In this document: positions 1 to 7,305 of the stretch, in pieces
How positions within the stretch are numbered: position 1 is the first letter of the stretch
How the letters are laid out: each line of letters begins with the position of its first letter
NCBI GenBank assembly: GCA_004151065.3
Contig: NWUY0300008122.1
Location: forward strand, 32,463-53,175
Origin: Larix sibirica
Taxonomy: Eukaryota; Streptophyta; Pinopsida; Pinales; Pinaceae
DNA length: 20,713 nucleotides
Direction: 5' to 3'
Translations under genes and position numbers: made by a program
Notes under the pieces: model-generated
What the model saw: only the letters and a program-made list of their open reading frames with translations
Databases searched by the model: none
What the model was told of the DNA's origin: nothing

Positions 1-477
1 TCATCAATTCTAGCAAGAGGATACTTATTCCTCTAGTAACCCTGTTCAATTTCCTAAATTCAACAGTACATAACCTCAGAGTTCCATCCTTTTTCTTTAC
101 AAATAGTACTAGTGCTCCCAAGGAGACACACTTGGGTGTATATACATGTTCTTAAAAAATTCTTCTAGTTGCATCTGTAAACTTATGTGGGCAGCGCCAA
201 GCATCAACTCAATAGAGCAATCAATATTTGTTTTAGATGGCAATCTTGGTATTTTTTCAAACACATCTATAAAATATTGCAATTTTGGAAAGTCTTCCAA
301 ACTTGGGATTTTACACTCCTATGGTTCTTGCACATGAACTGCATACAACTGACATCCTTTTCTTAAGCATCCCTTCAATTGTAAAGAAGAATTTTCTCTT
401 ATGGAAATAGGCCTTGGAATTCTTTTCACTATCTTTTGCTTCCCTTCTTCATCAAGACAAGTAAATAACTTGTTATT
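1..477 (-). pseudogene. Ty3/gypsy element A: protease-RT linker and start of reverse transcriptase (broken)
   Basis: Read on the minus strand, this is the stretch of a plant Ty3/gypsy polyprotein that links protease to reverse transcriptase. It starts near 477 with FTCLDEEGKQKIVKRIPRP, continues through SLEDFP and VFEKIPRLPSK, and reaches the RT entry motif YIHPSVSPW and the FVKKKDGTLRLC block before the window edge. Both motifs are hallmark RT sequences in this family. It is not functional: an in-frame TAG lies at 319-321, a frameshift separates YIHPSVSPW from the GA-VLFVKKKDG block, another precedes YPLARIDD at the window start, and a few residues are missing before QLEEFF. The upstream part of the same polyprotein (gag, protease) lies at about 5202-6460 on the same strand and stops at the matching protein position, so I read the two as one split element. 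The rest of RT would lie left of the window. Confidence 0.9.
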
Positions 478-514
478 GCGTCGAGAGGCACTTTCTACAG
501 CCCAAAGTGGATGA

Positions 515-549
515 GATGTGTCACATTTGTCACGCTAATGTGGCACATG
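515..549. repeat. Imperfect inverted repeat (hairpin)
   Basis: GATGTGTCACAT (515-526) and ATGTGGCACATG (538-549) pair at 10 of 12 positions around an 11-base loop. It lies just inside the left edge of the DNA that interrupts gypsy element A, about 37 bases from the break at 477/478. It could be a terminal structure of an inserted element or chance in AT-rich DNA; no matching structure was seen at the right edge near 5202. Confidence 0.35.
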
Positions 550-1241
550 TTGGCTCCAAAAACTAAATATATATATAAATTATAAAACCAAACACATGTC
601 CACTCAAATTTAAATTGGCTAGATTGTAAAATACATTTATGTAAATATACATTGAATTTCAATTTCAATTTCCATTCATGCATCCTCACATTTAAATAAT
701 TTTTTTCATAAATAGTTACAAGACAACTAAATCTGTGTATTAGTTAGTCTTGCCTTGATTAGATTTACAAGAGAGACATATATTCACAACAGAATCAGTG
801 CATATAGATTAAGAATAACTATTTTACTTCATAATCAATGAATGAATGCAATATTTGGTGTATTTGTAGGATTTATAGTTGGCACATGGATGATTCTGAT
901 TGAGAATATGTTGATTTGTATTATTAAGTTAATAATAGAACAATAAGTTAGATGTTAGTTTTATGATAATTGCAAATTAATAATAATTGCATAAATTGCA
1001 AGTATTTTGTTTCATATTTAGTTAATGAATGCAACTTTTGCGTATTTGCAGGGTTTGTGTTATAATTTACAACATGAAATGGTTGGCACTTACACAATTA
1101 TATTTTGGTAAGTAACTATTTTACTTCATAAATAATTAATTAATGCAATTTTTAACTATTTACAACAATATTCCAAATTGGAATAGATAACTTTTTTCAT
1201 TATTTAATAAATAGATTTGATCTTTCACTGGCATGGCCATC
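550..1241. repeat. AT-rich noncoding DNA with related exon-like echoes
   Basis: I see no gene here. Three stretches resemble each other and the tail of the Ca2+-ATPase pseudogene. A stretch at about 828-905 ends a T-rich run with TTTGTAG, followed by a reading with IVGTW. A second at about 1020-1108 has TTTGCAG, then TTTACAACATG and a GTTGGCACTTACACAATTATA block, followed directly by GTAAGT. A third at about 1110-1187 has TTTACAACAATATTCCAAATTGG. The segment at 5046-5098 carries TTACAACATGATTCCAAATT and then GTTGGTGCTTGGACAATTATA, combining the second and third copies. The AG before and GTAAGT after the second copy look like splice sites, so these may be decayed duplicates of one exon. This is inference from short matches. 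Confidence 0.35.
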
Positions 1242-1307
1242 AATTCACCGTAATGATTAGTTTCTTAGTTTTTTAATTCACCGTAATGATTAGTTTCTTA
1301 GTTTTTT
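1242..1307. repeat. Perfect 33-bp tandem duplication
   Basis: The 33-base unit at 1242-1274, starting AATTCACCGTAATG and ending in a run of T, is repeated without change at 1275-1307. Identical copies inside heavily decayed DNA suggest a recent replication slippage or repair event, or an assembly or sequencing duplication. Confidence 0.95.
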
Positions 1308-1596
1308 ATAACAAAAATGCATGAAAAATTCATTCTCAAAAACCTTTAGTTGATATAATCCATTTTCCAAAAGCCAAAATGGATGAAACTTCGATGTTAA
1401 ATAATTCCTCGTATACTACAAATTGAGTTTGGATCTTTTCATGCCAATTAGCTATGTCTACCATATTCAAACCTTTGAAGTTATTTACAATGTTGAAATA
1501 TGACAAATAAGTGAGCAAATTATCTACTGAGTATATAAAAACCTAGATCCATACATCTATATAGGGATTCAATTTTTTTATATATCAAGAAAGATT
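1308..1596. other. Noncoding stretch with one unassigned minus-strand reading
   Basis: Nothing here is recognised. A 60-residue open reading lies on the minus strand at 1336-1518. Its composition is protein-like in places (NIVNNFKGLNMVDIANWHEK) but I recognise no domain, and it has no upstream or downstream partner. It may be a scrap of a transposon or exon, or chance. Confidence 0.2.
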
Positions 1597-1762
1597 GAGT
1601 CGGCTCTTGATTCTGAATCTTATGGAGTCGGCTCTTGATGCATGGGGCAATTTCTCCAGTGTTATTTATGTCCGGTCTCTGATGGAGTCGGGTCTTGATT
1701 CTGAAGCTTGGTCAGATTTTGGTCATCCCTTCCATAAAAGGTATTCCGGAGAAATTTTATAG
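1597..1762 (+). other. Short open reading with a triplicated 15-base motif, unknown
   Basis: The 15-mer GAGTCGGCTCTTGAT occurs at 1597-1611 and 1625-1639, and with one change (GAGTCGGGTCTTGAT) at 1685-1699. The second and third copies are 60 bases apart and in phase within an open reading from ATG at 1622 to TAG at 1760-1762 (46 residues), which therefore contains MESALD and MESGLDSE. The composition (many W, S, E, D) is more protein-like than the surroundings. I do not recognise the product. It could be a piece of a cellular exon or the start of the copia gag region that follows. The N at 1788 lies shortly after its end. Confidence 0.3.
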
Positions 1763-1788
1763 TAATAACATTTTATATGTTTGGACGN

Positions 1789-1820
1789 TAGAGCCAGAGT
1801 TAAGATGGATCTATGCTGGT
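1789..1820 (+). repeat. 32-bp direct repeat, copy 1
   Basis: The 32 bases from TAGAGCCAGAGTTAAG to CTATGCTGGT occur again, identically, at 5172-5203. This copy begins immediately after the N at 1788 and runs into the copia gag reading. The other copy ends at the point where gypsy element A resumes. Confidence 0.9.
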
Positions 1821-2612
1821 CAAATGACAACCCCTTTTCATAGAAAAGGTTTATGGATGTATTTGGGAAAACCTCTTTCTACCTTCAATGAATACAAATA
1901 TGATCTAGTTTGATTGAAAAAGGATGAAGGCCTAGTATTGATTACCCTTTATGTAGAGTTGGACCTTGTTCATAACACCAAGAATAACAAAAGTGCAAAT
2001 AATATTTGGGATGCTTTTCACACCTTATTTGGCGCAGTGAACACTGAAGTTTGTTGACTTGAAATTGAAATAACCAATACCAAGATAACATAACTTTGCT
2101 ATCATCGAGGAGTACATTTCAAGGTTCAAGAATCCATTATCACATTCAGAGGCACGTAAAACATTGATTCAATGTAAGTATTGTTATGAATAAAATTCCT
2201 CCCACATTTAAGAATTTTGCTATCATATTCCACAATGTTCCTCTCTTTATCAAGACCCATGTTTCTCCCTCTTTAGAGGATATGTTTCCAAACCTATCTA
2301 GCATCATGTCACCTTGTTGAATTGAGGGGACCTACCCCTTGTGATCAAGCTCATTCTAAGGCTATCTCATCCTCATGTACGCACGACTCTAAAGGGGAAA
2401 CTCCCAAATCCTCCAAGAAAAAGAGGATGGTGTGCTCTTATTGCTATAATCAGGGTCATTCCTTCAAAGCTTGTCTCTTCCGTCTTCAAAAGATTGAAGA
2501 TATTGCTAGGCAAACAACTAGCAACAATAACCTTTTTGAAAACAATTATGGTTCATCTAATATTGTACATCTAATTGTGCACTCTTCTTTACGGTCTTCA
2601 ACTTCATTGAAC
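1821..2612 (+). pseudogene. Ty1/copia gag remnant with CCHC zinc knuckle
   Basis: This is the capsid part of a Ty1/copia-type polyprotein, which in live elements packages the RNA into particles. The early part reads KGLWMYLGKPLS, then after a stop KKDEGLVLITL and NIWDAFHTLFGAVN, the pattern of the plant copia gag (UBN2-type) domain. After several frame changes an open frame from 2322 carries a perfect zinc knuckle, CSYCYNQGHSFKAC (2433-2474), fitting C-x2-C-x4-H-x4-C, preceded by a basic run (KSSKKKR). Stops after EYKYDLV (1914-1916) and around 2057-2300 break the first half. The frame continues into the protease with only a TAG at 2613-2615 between them. No LTR or primer-binding site was recognised upstream. 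Confidence 0.8.
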
Positions 2613-2615
2613 TAG

Positions 2616-2840
2616 ATTGCATATCTTGGGGCAACTAGACATATGCCAAAGCACAAGAACATTCTCTATTACTATAGCAATCAACATAAATGTGAACATG
2701 TAATGATTGATGATGACTCAACTCTCTCAATTTCTGGTTATGGCATTGTTGTGATTGATAATGTTGGGTATAGGTATGTTCTCCATGTTCTTGGAGTGGG
2801 ACACAAATATTCTATCTATTTATTGCATCCTACATGCTAA
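2616..2840 (+). pseudogene. Ty1/copia protease remnant, active site lost
   Basis: This continues the gag frame after a single TAG. The aspartic protease of copia elements normally has W-I-L-D-S-G-A-T/S at its active site. Here the frame reads stop-I-A-Y-L-G-A-T-R-H-M, so the tryptophan became TAG (2613-2615) and the catalytic D-S became Y-L (2622-2627). Downstream HKNIL, STLSISGYGIVVID and VLHVLGVGHKYSI match the usual order of the protease domain. The frame closes at TAA 2838-2840, and the rest of the domain (NDKFKVVAS) continues in another frame at about 2870. The enzyme would have cut the polyprotein into gag, integrase and RT; this copy could not. Confidence 0.8.
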
Positions 2841-2859
2841 TAAAAGGTGGAATTTTTGC

Positions 2860-3735
2860 CATACAAATGGAGACATAAATGACAAATTCAAAGTTGTTGC
2901 TTCTAGATATTGTGATGAATTTGAATACATGTACAAGTTGGAAAAGTCTTCTTCGCTAGTAGATGCCGATAATAAGCTATGGCACTTTCGTGTAGGTCAC
3001 ACCAAATATGGATCCTTGAGACACATGAACCATCTTTGCCTTGTTAAGGGTCGTCCATAAATCAAATCCCCTAGTGGTGTTTGTGAAGGGCGTGTGATGG
3101 GTAAACATCACCTAGGTCCTTTCTAAAGGAGAACTAATGACATGCATATAAACACCCCCTAAATTAGTTCTCAATATTATTTGTGGTCCCATGGCCACTT
3201 ATTCTCTTGGAGGAGCCAAGTACTTCGTCCCTTTTATTGATGATTATTCCCAATTTTTATGATTCTACACCATTAAATCCAAGGATGAGGCGTTTGACAA
3301 ATTTTTGGAATTCAACTCTCGTTGAACCTCAATGTAATTAGAAGATCAAGAGTCTTCGAATTGATTGGGGTTGGGGGGCTAGTGGGGTGAGTACATTGGT
3401 AATGATTTCTAATTGTTTGACAGAAGATTGTTCACTATACAACTAAGCAAAATGGAGCGATTGTGCATAAGAATAGGGAAATCATGGAAATGGATTGTGC
3501 ATAAGAATAGGGAAATCATGGAAATGGCTTGTGTATGCCTCAATCTCAGAATATGAAGGTATCTGTTTGTAGAGAGGCTATTGTTTGGGTAACATACATC
3601 ATCAATCATACCCTACAATGATATGACTCCTTATGAGCAATTGCATAGCTAGAAGATTTTTATCTCTCACTTCTGTATCTTTGGGTCAAGGGCCTGGGTC
3701 CACCTATCTCATCAAAGAAGAGATACATTACCTAT
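2860..3735 (+). pseudogene. Ty1/copia integrase remnant (HHCC domain and core)
   Basis: The pre-integrase zinc domain reads KLWHFRVGHTKYGSLRHM, then after a stop at 3058 SGVCEGRVMGKHH. The two histidines (2983-2985, 2998-3000) and first cysteine (3082-3084) are present, but the second cysteine is arginine (CGT, 3091-3093). The catalytic core follows with CGPMATYSLGGAKYF and FIDDYS (about 3180-3250), FDKFLEF (about 3292), a damaged GEY motif near 3387, KNREIMEMA, MTPYEQL and FGSRAWVH (up to about 3700). The aspartates expected before CGPM and GEY are gone, and there are many stops and frameshifts, one from the 34-bp duplication at 3459-3526. RT and RNase H, which follow integrase in copia elements, are absent. 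The element is cut off at about 3735. Confidence 0.8.
3459..3526. repeat. Perfect 34-bp tandem duplication inside copia integrase
   Basis: The unit GATTGTGCATAAGAATAGGG plus 14 further bases at 3459-3492 is repeated without change at 3493-3526. Since 34 is not a multiple of three, it shifts the integrase frame; the duplicated codons encode the HKNREIMEM motif. It resembles the 33-bp perfect duplication at 1242-1307 in size and freshness. Confidence 0.95.
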
Positions 3736-4269
3736 CCATTGTGTTAGCACTCAAATTTACCAGTACATTTTGAGAGCATTTATAACATATTTGTGCTTAA
3801 ATTGTCAACCCCTTTGAGCGTTTCCCTATGCCATGATTCTCGAATTTTCCATCAGGCCTTGATGAGCCTGAATATAACACTTTTGTCCATAAATTCTTTG
3901 GCTTTTCCCTCTTGACCTGCAAGATAAAAATACAAATAAAAGTGGCTTAATAACCCCGAGTTAGACAACATATGCCTATTTTCTCTATGCTCTACGCTAA
4001 ATTTTATACATGCTTAAGTCTATATGCCTATTGGGTTGGATGGTTTTTTACCAAAACTTCATGAGCCCACAAGCCAATTCTCATGCTAAGTCAACAGGTC
4101 AAGCCAAATACCGACTCATACTCAAGCCACAGGATCAAGCTACAAGTCGACACATAGCCCAGCGCAAGCCCCGAGACCATACTCAATTCATCTCATCGAA
4201 TGAGGACAAAGAGCCCATTCAATATTGGGGGCCAAGATGGTTTTCTTCTACACATCAAATACGTAGGAA
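3736..4269. other. Noncoding stretch between copia remnant and ATPase pseudogene
   Basis: I see no supported gene. On the minus strand a pyrimidine-rich run ends in TTGCAG at about 3916-3921, followed by a short protein-like reading (EGKAKEFMDKSVIF) that breaks at a stop; I do not recognise it with confidence. On the plus strand an open reading begins at 4010, but its first 85 residues match nothing I know and its end overlaps the ATPase pseudogene in the wrong frame. Confidence 0.4.
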
Positions 4270-5100
4270 TCAATTCTTTGATTTGTATAAATCAATTCCA
4301 ATGGCTGTCGTCTTGGAGCTTCCTGGTGGAAAGTGCCGTGTCATTGTAAAGGTGCTACAGAAATTATCTTGGCAACGTCTCCCCCATTAGACAAACACGC
4401 TTTGGTGAAACATTTACGTACAATGCATGATGAAGTGGTGGATGTTACTGGTGATGGCACAAATGATTGCACCGGTTTTGCATGAAGCAGACGTAGGGCT
4501 TGCAATGGGAATGCTGGCACGGAGGTTGCAAAAACAGTTGCCGAGTGGGGCCTTCAGTGTTCATAAACATTCAAAAATTTGTGCAATTTCAACTAATAGT
4601 AAATGTAGTTTCCCTTATTGTGAATTTTTCCTCGGCATGTTTCACAGGTAGCACTCCCCTAAAGCAGTACAACTGTTATGGGTGAATGTGATCAACAGGA
4701 TACTCTTGGAGCCTTGGCATTGGCAACAGAGCCTCCACATGATGAGTTGATGAAAAGAAGGCCTGTTGGAAGAGGTGCAAGCATCATCAGCAATGTTATG
4801 TGGAGAAATATTTTTGGCCAAGCTCTGTACCAGCTCATTGTAATATGGATACTGCGAGCCAAAGGAAAAACACTATTTGAACTGGATGGCCCTGATGCTG
4901 ACTTGGTCCTGAACACACTGATATTCAATTCATTTGTCTTCTTCCAGGCAGAGATCTTGTGGATAGAAGAATTTTCCACAAATATTTGGCAAATATTGGA
5001 ACGCAGAGGAAGGAAATACTAATTGTGTGCAGCATATTAAAGAGNTTACAACATGATTCCAAATTGGAATAGTTGGTGCTTGGACAATTATAATGGAGGC
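4270..5100 (+). pseudogene. P-type (IIB, ACA-like) Ca2+-ATPase pseudogene with internal deletions
   Basis: Plant ACA proteins pump Ca2+ out of the cytosol. The fragment starts in the nucleotide-binding domain (MAVVLELPGGKCR; a one-base loss near 4350 then gives KGATEIILAT) and jumps directly to the P-domain (PLDKHALVKHLR, VTGDGTND at 4444-4467), so the intervening part, probably well over 100 residues, is missing. An extra T at 4468 shifts the frame; APVLHEADVGLAMG and AGTEVAK follow. About 16 more residues are missing before TVAEWG, removing the segment with ILDDNF in the family. Membrane segments follow: INIQKFVQFQLIVNVV, FSSACFTG, then from 4699 DTLGALALATEPPHDELMKR, MWRNIFGQALYQ and LNTLIFNSFVFFQ (ends 4947). 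After about 33 unmatched bases come a degraded NSREMEKINV-like stretch and, past the N at 5045, NM-PNW and IVGAWTII. At least five frameshifts. Closest in memory to the ACA1/ACA2 group. Confidence 0.9.
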
Positions 5101-5171
5101 AAACCTTTCCTTAGATTTAGGAAACAAAAATGGGTTCACCTAAAGGTATTTGATCCCTCTCGATGGCTTGA

Positions 5172-5203
5172 TAGAGCCAGAGTTAAGATGGATCTATGCT
5201 GGT
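5172..5203 (+). repeat. 32-bp direct repeat, copy 2
   Basis: This copy is identical to 1789-1820. Its last bases meet the point where the gypsy A protease reading (minus strand) loses homology, so it forms the right edge of the DNA that splits element A. Confidence 0.9.
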
Positions 5204-5600
5204 GACAAGCTAATATCACATGGCGTGCATCTAACCATTTCATCCCAATAAGTACATCATATGAACCAAGTGGTATTTTGTTCAAATCCACAAAAGTGTT
5301 TAGTCCATTCATATCCAATGGACAACCCTTTATTAATTCATTAATATTCCTTTTTGTTCCAGTAGCCAATTGAACCATCCATGCTCTATCATGCTTACTT
5401 TTCTTTAGCTGAAATATTTCAACCAAATTAGTAGCAATATAACTACGACTTTCTCATGAATCAATGAGAATAGAAATAGGTTGATTAATAATTTTACCTT
5501 CAAACTCAATCATGTTGGACTGATTATCTACCTATCTATTGTCCAAAGTTGCATATATTATGGGAATGTTCCTGCCTACATCCTCCATAGTACCTGCTTC
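5202..5600 (-). pseudogene. Ty3/gypsy element A protease, active site cut by a stop
   Basis: This is the aspartic protease of gypsy element A. The minus strand reads NMIEFEGKIINQPISILIDS, then a TGA at 5454-5456 exactly where the glycine of the D-S/T-G catalytic triad should be (the aspartate is at 5460-5462). It then runs on without interruption through ESRSYIATNLVEIFQLKK, AWMVQLATGTKRNINELI, CPLDMNGLNTF and IPLGSYDVLIGMKWLDARHV to CH at 5202-5207. In related elements the next residues are NK-FTCLDEEG; here those are found at 477 and below, and the intervening DNA is unrelated. An earlier stop (TAG) lies after ATLDNR near 5542. The long open frame suggests decay is less advanced here than in element C. 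Confidence 0.9.
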
Positions 5601-6460
5601 CTGTAAATTGTGTACATTTCTCATTATGTCTCCTCTTTGAGGGAAATCTTTATACAAACGTTTCCTTCACATCCCCTACATTTTAGTCATTGCTTGGTTC
5701 CTTTTCCAAAATATTTTGTCCCCTAGACCCATTTTGAGATGGATTACTTTGTTGATATGAATTTTGTTGGTTCTTGAAGAAAGATGGTTTGAACCCTTTC
5801 TTCCTTTCAACCCTTCGTCTTATCTCTCCAAGAATTCTGAAAATTTGTTCGTCCTTTGTTCTAATCATACATGTGCTTGGCCTTCCGGATTGTTTCTTCA
5901 AGGGTCTTGGGTTCATCATATTGAATTTTATCCCTATAAAATGAAGGCAAGCCACTTAAAAATCTATGTATCGTTTCCTTCTCCTCCTTGATAAACCCAA
6001 CATATCTTAACAGTTCTAAAAACTTATATTCATACTCATCCATGCTCATGTTTCTCAATTTGAGTTCAAAGAACTCTTCCATTTTCTTATCATAAAAATG
6101 TTATGATAAGTACTTTTTATGGAAGTACTTCTTGAATTGCCTCCATGAAATTCTCTTTTCATTGATTTGTTTCGCTTGAACCAATTGGTCCCATCAAATG
6201 GAAGCCTTGCCCTATAAGTTGTGATTATGAGGAGTATTTATGTAGTTGAAATTATTTTTTTCATCCCCAATAGCCAAGCTTCAACATCTTATCCCTTCTT
6301 TTTCTCACCATCAAATGTGGGTGGCTTAATATTTCTAAGCTCCCCTTGCAACTCTTTCTCCACATATCTTCTTTTATGATGACTAACTAGAGACATTTCT
6401 AGGCTGTTGCTAGAGTCCTCAATTTTATAAGACTTCTTGACCGCATAATGTGGTAAGTAG
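5601..6460 (-). pseudogene. Ty3/gypsy element A gag with damaged zinc knuckle
   Basis: On the minus strand the gag starts near 6460 with YVEKELQGELRNIKPPTFDG and AWLLGMKKYF, followed by a small deletion and GKAS, WDQLVQ, WRQFKKYFHKKYLS, then an open frame with KMEEFFELKLRNMSMDEYEY, FLELLRYVGFIKEE, FLSGLPSFYRDKIQ and PKTLEETIRKAKHMYD. This order is the Retrotrans_gag domain that forms the capsid. A basic Q/N-rich linker (FFKNQQNSYQQ) leads to the nucleocapsid knuckle. The first C-x2-C is present (CRGC, 5669-5680), but a frameshift removes the histidine and the last cysteine reads as phenylalanine (YKDFPQRGD). MRNVHNLQEA and MEDVGRNIP then lead into the protease. Several stops and at least three frameshifts make it nonfunctional. 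No start codon or LTR could be assigned upstream. Confidence 0.88.
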
Positions 6461-7205
6461 CATTGTTTATGACTTCTAGTAGCAAATTTGGAGTGCTCAT
6501 ATCTCTCATGTTATCTCTTCCTTGATCCTTCTCATCCTTCTTTCTCTTGAATGGAGGTTTAGTACATCTTTATTTGTCTCTACAAGATATTTAGACTTTA
6601 CATCAGTTGATTTGTTGCTTTTGAGCCCTCTACATTCTTTCATTATTTTCCCTACAACTCCGTACCTCAATCCTCACACTCCTCACGGTCTCCACAAATT
6701 ACAATGGATTTTCATTTATTATGTGCCATTTGTTTGTGTTTCTTCATTTCTCACATTGATATCCTAACCTCTAACATCTTCTTCATACCTATGTGGAAGC
6801 TCCCCTTCCTCCATTCTACTATTCTATACTTCTCTGGAATATTGTTATGTGATTGTGTCTAATTTTAAAATGTATATGCAATTTGTTCATGTTCTTACAT
6901 TTGTTAGAAAAAATTTAATTATAAATTCAATAAAAAATCCCATATATTTATATATTTTTAAATTATGGGAAACACCTATTTGACATTTCTATCAAATAAT
7001 ACCTACAGGACTCTTTATGTTTAATTCCTGGAAGGATCTATAATACTTTATTATGGAAACCTATTCATATTTATTCTCCTTATTATAATCTTTCCAATGA
7101 CTATGGCCATGCTCTATTTGGAGCTCTAAGATGAAAGTTACAGCCTTCCAAAATTCATAATTTTGCTCAATTTTATTTTATGTTGTTCCCGTAGCTGCAC
7201 TTAAG
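6461..7205. other. Noncoding AT-rich DNA upstream of element A gag
   Basis: I find nothing that supports a gene. This should contain the leader and possibly the 5' LTR of element A (read on the minus strand), but no terminal TG/CA pair or primer-binding site could be fixed. A plus-strand open reading at 6522-6767 consists of low-complexity L/S/T/F-rich sequence. Confidence 0.5.
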
Positions 7206-7214
7206 CTCAAAGAC

Positions 7215-7222
7215 TATATAAG
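7215..7222 (+). promoter_or_regulatory. TATA-like box, possible LTR promoter
   Basis: TATATAAG in the context GACTATATAAGTAG lies 20-85 bases upstream of a GC-rich hairpin-prone stretch (7241-7305), then T-rich sequence. Plant LTRs often have a TATA box followed by such GC-rich R/U5 sequence. No LTR ends were identified, so this is a weak call. Confidence 0.3.
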
Positions 7223-7240
7223 TAGATTTATTAAAAATAA

Positions 7241-7305
7241 TGGGAGTCAAGGGGGCTTTCCCTTTTGTGGCTTTCGTCGTTGCTGAGCGGGTCGAGGGCA
7301 GCACC
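7241..7305. repeat. GC-rich hairpin-prone segment
   Basis: Two short self-complementary stretches stand out from AT-rich surroundings: AAGGGGGCTTTCCCTTT near 7248 and GAGGGCAGCACCCTTG near 7290. Such GC-rich stem-loops are common in the transcribed ends of plant retrotransposon LTRs. No coding signal is present. Confidence 0.35.

Noticed and set aside
3409-3609. 66-residue minus-strand open reading
   Set aside because: Antisense shadow of the copia integrase remnant, lengthened by the 34-bp duplication.
4010-4390. 126-residue plus-strand open reading as a gene
   Set aside because: The first 85 or so residues match nothing and the last 40 are the ATPase pseudogene; the KGATEIILAT motif and everything after it lie in a different frame.
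4692-4979. 95-residue minus-strand open reading
   Set aside because: It is the antisense shadow of the ATPase membrane region, which has clear family motifs on the plus strand.
1789-5203. The 32-bp repeats as a target-site duplication of one insertion
   Set aside because: Target duplications of known plant elements are 2-15 bases; 32 bases is too long, and the two copies do not both touch the edges of one element.
6522-6767. 81-residue plus-strand open reading
   Set aside because: Pyrimidine-rich low-complexity sequence, hydrophobic only because of T-rich codons; no partner exon or domain.
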